36,192 nt of DNA from SIG672 sp045605765 (lineage in GTDB: Bacteria > Bacillota > Clostridia > Oscillospirales > CAG-272). Each line of letters opens with the position of its first letter. The first letter of the stretch is position 1. Positions 31,544-36,192 of the stretch are shown in pieces. The translations under genes were made by a program, and so were the position numbers. The notes beneath the pieces are model-generated. The model was not told where the DNA came from and ran no database searches. It saw nothing but the letters and a program-made list of their open reading frames with translations. The stretch is from positions 1-36,192 of the forward strand of contig JAZUQQ010000020.1 in NCBI GenBank assembly GCA_045605765.1, in the 5' to 3' direction.

Positions 31544-31905
31544 CTATAAGTCAGGTTGTAATGTCATCGCTTGCAATAATGGGAAAGGCAGACTCGGATA
31601 ACGACTATGCCGCAGTCAAGGCAAACGCTCTTGAAGTGCTCGAAATATGGTCGATCTCGGCAAAAAAGCTTTATCTTGCCTATGCAGAGAAAAACAGCAT
31701 TGAGCCGAATCTTTTCACAGCTTACGGACTTAACGACGAATTTGCTTACGGCGAAGATTTTGCCCCTGCCGCGGCGTTTTATATCGCAAGTGTCCTTGTA
31801 CCCAGCACCGAGCTTTTCAAACAGATGTACGACAATATTTTAAGCGATATGTGTTCATATTACGGTTCAACAAGTTCTGTGACTGTAAACAAATATGCCG
31901 TATAA
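31540..31905 (+). CDS. Head-tail adaptor-like protein (gp4 position)
   Basis: A 121-aa mostly helical protein. ATG overlaps the coat stop as ATGA. The region FAPAAAFYIASVLVPSTELFKQMYDNILSDM resembles P22 gp4-type or gp6-type connector proteins, in which a helical bundle caps the portal. Recognition is by position and this pattern. It is the last gene of the cluster; the next tail-needle and tail-spike genes of P22 are missing. Confidence 0.55.
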   Translation: MTISQVVMSSLAIMGKADSDNDYAAVKANALEVLEIWSISAKKLYLAYAEKNSIEPNLFTAYGLNDEFAYGEDFAPAAAFYIASVLVPSTELFKQMYDNILSDMCSYYGSTSSVTVNKYAV

Positions 31906-31907
31906 TA

Positions 31908-31937
31908 AAAATATCCACGCATCGGCGTGGATATTTT
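31908..31937. terminator. Bidirectional terminator after the head-gene cluster
   Basis: AAAATATCCACGC-ATCG-GCGTGGATATTTT has 13-bp arms and a tetraloop. It ends the plus-strand cluster two bases after its last stop and also overlaps the stop of the convergent MFS gene. Confidence 0.9.
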
Positions 31938-33229
31938 CACCTTGTTTTCTTAGATTGTCTAACGAAGATATGAAGCAAGATCGGAGCTAGTACGACAAGT
32001 GCCGCAAATGCGGTGATAAAGATATTTTCGTTTGGCAAAAACGAGGTGGTCCCATCATTATTTAGTATGAGCTCGGCATCACGGAGCACCCATGCGCCGA
32101 TAGCAGGACCTACAACACCCGGGATCAGCACCTGTGAGAAAATACGGAGTCCTTGGAACATTCCAGCCTTTCCCTCGGGAGTATAATATCGTATTGCTGC
32201 TCCGAAAACAGTCATGGATGCAAGATATCCGCTCATCATAAGAAGCGATCCGATGAAGACCGGTGCTGTCGTTTTCGTAAAGTAAAGAACGAGATAACCC
32301 AAAGCCAGCAAAGTGAGCGAAATTATCGAAGAAAATTTAAATCCTTTTTTATCGTACACTCTTCCCCAAAGAGCGGTACAAATTGATGCTACGATGATTG
32401 CCGGTGCCATAATGAGGACGTAATTTGACATTTGGAGCGACTTTTCATAGTAAATAATAAGATACGGCATAAATATCTGTATTGAGATATTAAAGACAGC
32501 AAATGCCACAAGAAGTATGTAAAGAGTAATGTTGTTTTTTACGGTAGAGGGTCTAAATCCGTAAAAAATATTATAAAAATATCCGGTATCTGTCGGCGTA
32601 ATATCGGGGTCTTTTATGAGAAATATACCGAGAACTCCGACGCTTATTACAAGCGCACCTATTATTGAAAATATTGCCGTCCAGCTTGACACCTTAGTAA
32701 GATCGAAGAACATAAAGCCGCCAAAAACAGCTAATATAGCAACCAGCGGCATCATAGCGTTTATTCCCTCGGCACTTCCTCGGCTGGAAGAATCGGTTGA
32801 ATCTGTCAGCCAAGCATTAAACGCAGCATCGTTTGCACTTGATCCGAAGAAGGTCATAATGCAATCAAGAATTATGGTAAGCGTTATACCGAGAGTTGCC
32901 GCGGAAACGGTCATGGGAAAAAGTTTACCGAGAATATCAGAGCGAAGGAGCACGAAGCTAAAAATCGAGATACCCCAGAGAATATATCCGCCGCATATAA
33001 AAAGCTTTCTTTTGCCGATTCTGTCAGACAAAGCTCCGATAAAAACGGTCGTAAGCGTAGCAGAGACCGCAGACGCGGCAACCATTAAGGAAATATCAGA
33101 TGCACTTGCGTTAAACATATTGTATATGAACACGTTGAAGTACATATTTTCCACGACCCACGCGACCTGCCCTACAAGACTAAAAAGCGCCAGTGCGCAC
33201 CAGAAGCGTTTTGAAAGTTTTGTTTTCAT
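31937..33229 (-). CDS. MFS transporter
   Basis: A 430-aa membrane protein with about twelve hydrophobic segments. The loop 2-3 signature GALSDRIGKRKLFICGGYI (about residues 63-81) is the MFS motif A. A second, degenerate form is seen in the C-terminal half (ALWGRVYDKKGFKF). Substrate is unknown; sugar or peptide carriers of this kind are common in gut Clostridia. It lies 15 bases after the DUF362 gene in the same direction and may share its transcript. Confidence 0.9.
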   Translation of the reverse strand: MKTKLSKRFWCALALFSLVGQVAWVVENMYFNVFIYNMFNASASDISLMVAASAVSATLTTVFIGALSDRIGKRKLFICGGYILWGISIFSFVLLRSDILGKLFPMTVSAATLGITLTIILDCIMTFFGSSANDAAFNAWLTDSTDSSSRGSAEGINAMMPLVAILAVFGGFMFFDLTKVSSWTAIFSIIGALVISVGVLGIFLIKDPDITPTDTGYFYNIFYGFRPSTVKNNITLYILLVAFAVFNISIQIFMPYLIIYYEKSLQMSNYVLIMAPAIIVASICTALWGRVYDKKGFKFSSIISLTLLALGYLVLYFTKTTAPVFIGSLLMMSGYLASMTVFGAAIRYYTPEGKAGMFQGLRIFSQVLIPGVVGPAIGAWVLRDAELILNNDGTTSFLPNENIFITAFAALVVLAPILLHIFVRQSKKTR

Positions 33230-33244
33230 AATATCTAACGTTCC

Positions 33245-34114
33245 TTAATCGATCTCGATAAGCTCATACTTACGCGATCCGTATCCGATTTCGGAAGCTG
33301 CTTCGATAGTATGAACTCCGTTTCTGGATTCTATTCTCTCTATAAGATGACTGCGTCCGGGATCATTCGATTGATAAACGAGATCAAGGCAAGCCTGATC
33401 GATAGCTATCGGATCATCCGAGATGAGTACACCTATGTCCTTCATACAGGGATCCTCAGCAACAGCGCAGCAGTCGCAGTCAACCGACATATTTTTCATT
33501 ACGTTAACGTAAACGATCTTTCCGCCGAAATACTTTATAACCGAGCCCGCGGCATCTGCCATAGCTTCAAGAAAACTGTCGTGATCTGCATCACAGAATA
33601 TTTCGGGATCCCCCGCTCCGTGAATATACTGTTTACCGAAGGAAGATGCGACGCCTATCGAAAGCTGCTTGATAGCTCCGCCGTAGCCTCCCATCGGGTG
33701 CCCTTTGAAGTGTGACAGGACGAGCATTGAATCGTAGTTTTCGATATCCTTACCCACGTAATTTTTCTTTATTACTTTTCCGTTCGGGATTTCAAGTATT
33801 TTGTCAGGTCCTTCTGCATCAAGCAGATCAACTGTAAAATACTCACTCCAAAGGTGATCTGAAAGAAGTTTTCTGTGTCTTTCGGTGGTGTTTCTGGCAC
33901 CCTCGTACGCAGTATTACATTCGACAACCGTACCGCCCACGTATTCTATTACAGGCTTCCAGAACTCCGGACGTATAAAATTCTGATTTCCTTTCTCTCC
34001 CGAATGAAGCTTTATAGCTACATTGCCGATCAGCTCTTTGCCGAGCATTTTATACATTTCGAGAACCTTTTCGGGAGTTATTGCCTTTGAAAAATACACC
34101 CTGCTTTTATTCAT
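33245..34114 (-). CDS. DUF362 domain protein
   Basis: A 289-aa cytoplasmic protein. KLHSGEKGNQNFIRPEFWKP, ECNTAYEGARNTTERH and LVLSHFKGHPMGGYGGAIK follow the DUF362 pattern, with a cysteine-rich VDCDCCAVAEDPCMKDIGVL near residue 215. It lacks the ferredoxin domain found on some members. The function of the family is unknown; it is often linked to iron-sulphur or cofactor metabolism. GGAG is 7 bases upstream of ATG. It overlaps the S-component gene by 8 bases, suggesting a shared role in uptake of a vitamin or cofactor. Confidence 0.85.
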   Translation of the reverse strand: MNKSRVYFSKAITPEKVLEMYKMLGKELIGNVAIKLHSGEKGNQNFIRPEFWKPVIEYVGGTVVECNTAYEGARNTTERHRKLLSDHLWSEYFTVDLLDAEGPDKILEIPNGKVIKKNYVGKDIENYDSMLVLSHFKGHPMGGYGGAIKQLSIGVASSFGKQYIHGAGDPEIFCDADHDSFLEAMADAAGSVIKYFGGKIVYVNVMKNMSVDCDCCAVAEDPCMKDIGVLISDDPIAIDQACLDLVYQSNDPGRSHLIERIESRNGVHTIEAASEIGYGSRKYELIEID

Positions 34115-34688
34115 ATGTCTTCTCCTTTTCTTTCGATTCTTTAAGTATTCTGAATTTTACAGCCGGTATCTTGCCAAGCATCAGCATTATCAGAGGAATC
34201 AGTATGAGTTGAAGAATGATACCCGGTACTGCGTTTGCGAACGCTCCCACAAAAAACGCATAAAATGTAAATGTCATATCCTTAAGTCCGAGAAGCATAG
34301 TCATAACTACTCCCCAGACAGCTCTTCCCGCGATCATCGCGATTATCATAGACAGATAAAGAGTAAAAAATGATTTGGTTTTTATTTTTTCAAACAAAAA
34401 TCCTATAATAAGACCGTATGTCGCACACTCGAACGCCATAGCAAGTGCACTTGGATATAGCATCGGCATTCCAAATATCAGCGAGCGAAGAATAGGCAGT
34501 GATGCCCCCACAAGCAGTCCGTATCTCCACGAGCACACGAGTCCGCAAAGCATTACGGGCAGATGGAGGGGCAGAAGCATATTCCCTATTTGCTTTATTT
34601 GAAGCGTAAAAAACGGAAGTATAAGTCCTATCGCAAGAAAAAGAGCAGACAGAACTATATTGTAAAGTGACTTGTTTTTCGTATTCAA
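34107..34688 (-). CDS. ECF transporter S component
   Basis: A 193-aa membrane protein with about six hydrophobic segments. The core LPLHLPVMLCGLVCSWRYGLL and GASLPILRSLIFGMPMLYPSA match the S-component fold that binds a vitamin and docks to a shared EcfT/A module. The genes for that module are not here. Start is TTG 34688 with GAAGGGA 8 bases upstream. Substrate is not evident; the coupling with DUF362 may be a clue. The promoter lies at 34719-34746. Confidence 0.82.
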   Translation of the reverse strand: MNTKNKSLYNIVLSALFLAIGLILPFFTLQIKQIGNMLLPLHLPVMLCGLVCSWRYGLLVGASLPILRSLIFGMPMLYPSALAMAFECATYGLIIGFLFEKIKTKSFFTLYLSMIIAMIAGRAVWGVVMTMLLGLKDMTFTFYAFFVGAFANAVPGIILQLILIPLIMLMLGKIPAVKFRILKESKEKEKTYE

Positions 34689-34718
34689 GGTATTTTTCCC
34701 TTCACATGTTTTAATATA

Positions 34719-34746
34719 ATTTTACCATATTACGAAAAAAAGTCAA
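34719..34746 (-). promoter_or_regulatory. Promoter of the S component-DUF362-MFS operon
   Basis: Minus strand TTGACT (34746-34741), a 16-base spacer and TAAAAT (34724-34719). The leader is about 25 bases. No riboswitch fits into so short a leader. Confidence 0.72.
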
Positions 34747-34764
34747 GTCTTTTATACATAAAAT

Positions 34765-34786
34765 GGCACAGGGAACTCCCTGTGCC
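34765..34786 (-). terminator. Terminator of the AI-2E permease gene
   Basis: GGCACAGGG-AACT-CCCTGTGCC has 9-bp arms. On the minus strand it is followed by ATTTTAT. It begins 7 bases beyond the stop codon at 34793. Confidence 0.75.
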
Positions 34787-34792
34787 TTACGT

Positions 34793-35887
34793 CTAAGTCT
34801 TAATATGCTTTTCAGGTGATGCTGCTTCCCTCTTTGAAAAGAAGAGCTCAAACAGATTTTTAATGATAACCACGGCGATCGGTCCGATGATAAAGCCGAG
34901 AAGTCCGAAAAGCTTATATCCTACGAAAACGGAAACGAGTGTGAGAAGCGGATGAACACCTAGCTGAACTCCTACAATATGCGGTTCGAGTATCTGACGA
35001 CCCACCATAACGATAATACATACGATCAGCAAAACCACCGCTTTTTTCACCTGTCCGAGCGCAAAAAGGACAATCACCCAAGGAATGAGGACTGTTCCGA
35101 CACCGATAACGGGCAAGATATCGAGAAGCGCGATAACTGCCGCAAGAAGGGTGGCGTATCTCTCTCCGACTATTATAAAGGCAATCATAAGCGCGGTAAA
35201 GGTCAGGAGAAAAAGTATCACGTAAGCCTTGATATATTTTAGCGCCGAGACGAGCACCTTATTTTCTACCGCCTTCCATCCGGGTGCAATCCTAGCGGGG
35301 ATCTTCGATATTATAGACCTGTTTATTCCGTCAAAATCGGCGCACATATAGAATGATGCCATAAGAAAGATTATCAGCGCAAAAAAGAAATATGGGAGCG
35401 CCGCAAGAAAATTACCGACAGCATCGGTCATTTTTACAGTAAGCTCCGAAAGAGACGACCTTACTGTGTCAACGAGCATATCGTAAACGTAGGTGCTCTC
35501 GGACGAGTCGCCCGTGCGGAATCTCGCAGTAAAATTCCTTATAAGATCCGCGACCTTAGAGGCAATATCCTCGTAATTCTCCCCGATATAAATATTGAGT
35601 GCGCGGATCTCGTTGTAAACACGTCTGAAAAGAAGAAAGATTATCGCGCCGGCAAGTGTGATTATTAGAAAAAAAACAAAAATCCCCGCCGTTTTTTTCG
35701 ACCAACCGGTCTTTTCTACCGCACGCTTGATTATCGGTTGAAGAAGCAGCGCTATCACCCACGCCGAAACAAAGGGCAAAAGCAACTTCACGACCACCAC
35801 GCCCGCAAGCACCGACACCGTCAGAATTATTATAAAATATCCGAAAATAACAAAATCTCTTTTATATCCCGTCTCGGGTAGCTTCAC
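34793..35887 (-). CDS. AI-2E family transporter (UPF0118 permease)
   Basis: A 364-aa protein with an eight-segment membrane pattern. The N-terminal pair of segments is followed by a long soluble stretch (about residues 85-150, NYEDIASKVADLIRNF). The C-terminal block has LLDILPVIGVGTVLIPWVI and QILEPHIVGVQLGVHPLLTLVSVFVG, which is the family signature. Members export autoinducer-2 or act as sodium-proton exchangers; the role here is unknown. Start is GTG 35887 with AAGGAG 9 bases upstream. It is single, with a -10 box TATAAT on the minus strand near 35930. Confidence 0.9.
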   Translation of the reverse strand: MKLPETGYKRDFVIFGYFIIILTVSVLAGVVVVKLLLPFVSAWVIALLLQPIIKRAVEKTGWSKKTAGIFVFFLIITLAGAIIFLLFRRVYNEIRALNIYIGENYEDIASKVADLIRNFTARFRTGDSSESTYVYDMLVDTVRSSLSELTVKMTDAVGNFLAALPYFFFALIIFLMASFYMCADFDGINRSIISKIPARIAPGWKAVENKVLVSALKYIKAYVILFLLTFTALMIAFIIVGERYATLLAAVIALLDILPVIGVGTVLIPWVIVLFALGQVKKAVVLLIVCIIVMVGRQILEPHIVGVQLGVHPLLTLVSVFVGYKLFGLLGFIIGPIAVVIIKNLFELFFSKREAASPEKHIKT

Positions 35888-36008
35888 GGCAAAACGCTCC
35901 TTTGTTCAAACAGATCTTTCGTCTATTATACGCTGATTTTTCCGATGATATTCGGCAAATATGAAAATCGTACAAAACACAGATATGTTATTTGCATGTT
36001 TTCACATA

Positions 36009-36037
36009 TTGACAATTTTTACCTGACGTGATATAAT
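36009..36037 (+). promoter_or_regulatory. Consensus promoter at the right edge
   Basis: TTGACA (36009-36014), a 17-base spacer and TATAAT (36032-36037). It drives a transcript of about 115 nt that ends at the hairpin 36118-36158. Confidence 0.85.
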
Positions 36038-36043
36038 ATGGTT

Positions 36044-36158
36044 GAGGATACAAGGAAAAGATTTTCGGCTTAGTGCCGCGGCAAAATACCAAATTATTAA
36101 TATTGTCAGCAAATATCGCACGTAAGCCACCCTTTAAAGAGGACTTATGTGCTTTTTT
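36044..36158 (+). ncRNA. Small RNA or terminated leader of unknown class
   Basis: A perfect promoter is followed by about 115 nt without an open frame that has a ribosome site. CGGC-TTAGT-GCCG and GCCGCGGC elements lie near 36066-36082. The end is a terminator: GCACGTAAG (36118-36126) pairs with CTTATGTGC (36144-36152), followed by six T. It is either a stand-alone RNA or an attenuated leader of a gene beyond the right edge. No known RNA family is recognised. Confidence 0.5.
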
Positions 36159-36192
36159 AGTTCTTACAAATAATTACAAATAAAAATTGTGT

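Larger units (their letters stand above)
26658..31905 (+). mobile_element. P22-order head-gene cluster without tail, lysis or integration genes
   Basis: Seven consecutive plus-strand genes: small terminase-like, large terminase, small membrane protein, portal, scaffold-like, coat, and a gp4-like adaptor. Apart from the extra membrane protein the order equals phage P22 genes 3-2-1-8-5-4. All frames look intact apart from an odd portal start. The cluster ends at a strong terminator shared with a host transporter gene. No integrase, repressor, head protease, tail, lysin or attachment repeat was seen on either side. Base and codon use look like the neighbours. It could be a domesticated particle, a satellite-like element or a prophage remnant. 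Confidence 0.75.

Noticed and set aside
26384..31937. Attachment-site repeats around the head-gene cluster
   Set aside because: No direct repeat was found between the left border (26384-26660) and right border (31900-31940), and no tRNA gene is adjacent.
1..36192. tRNA genes, rRNA genes and CRISPR arrays
   Set aside because: No T-loop/acceptor pairing, rRNA core sequence or regularly spaced repeat was recognised anywhere.

Overview
The window looks like a piece of chromosome from an anaerobic, probably gut-dwelling, Clostridia-class Firmicute. The signs are TTGACA-17-TATAAT promoters, strong AGGAGG ribosome sites, a CIRCE element on groESL, a Bacillus-type LexA box, a PerR/reverse-rubrerythrin pair, formate-tetrahydrofolate ligase, and a DUF4358/MBOAT/DHHW acylation locus. 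No rRNA, tRNA, CRISPR array, insertion sequence or integrase was seen. Species cannot be named from the sequence.

Layout. (1) 1-2935, minus strand: an operon of ECF sigma factor, membrane-anchored sensor/anti-sigma-like protein and serpin lipoprotein. It sits behind a structured leader RNA whose twin lies at 30-144, in front of a gene just off the left edge. (2) 2992-6938: purC, a lipoprotein with a degenerate SGNH esterase domain behind a ~370-nt leader, and inorganic pyrophosphatase. (3) 6939-8664: a decayed relative of the anti-sigma-like protein, then the perR-rubrerythrin oxidative-stress operon. (4) 8726-12947: a four-gene envelope or exopolysaccharide O-acylation operon (SGNH lipoprotein with a Pro-Glu stalk, DUF4358 lipoprotein, MBOAT acyltransferase, DHHW/AlgJ-like protein). 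(5) 12957-18403: groESL, an AGCS amino-acid symporter, homoserine dehydrogenase and a DUF523 protein. (6) 18438-23826: a probable minus-strand operon lrp-aminotransferase-fhs-tsaE-tsaB-rpiB, interrupted by palindromic intergenic repeats. (7) 23921-26518: rarA, a CAT/E2-like acyltransferase and a small lipoprotein. (8) 26529-31937: a compact cluster of virus head genes. (9) 31937-35887: MFS transporter, DUF362 protein, ECF-transporter S component and an AI-2E family permease. (10) 36009-36158: a promoter-terminator unit that looks like a small RNA or leader.

The two strongest candidates for something new are the head-gene cluster and the duplicated leader RNA. The head cluster keeps the gene order of phage P22 (small terminase, large terminase, portal, scaffold, coat, gp4-like adaptor) in short versions. 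It has no tail, lysis, integration or replication genes, ends in a terminator shared with a host gene, and shares a LexA-type SOS box with rarA. That pattern fits a domesticated DNA-packaging particle or a capsid-only remnant. The leader RNA occurs twice, with a loop that can pair with the 5' arm of a terminator hairpin. Two base pairs of that interaction change in a compensatory way between the copies, as expected for a riboswitch-like attenuator.
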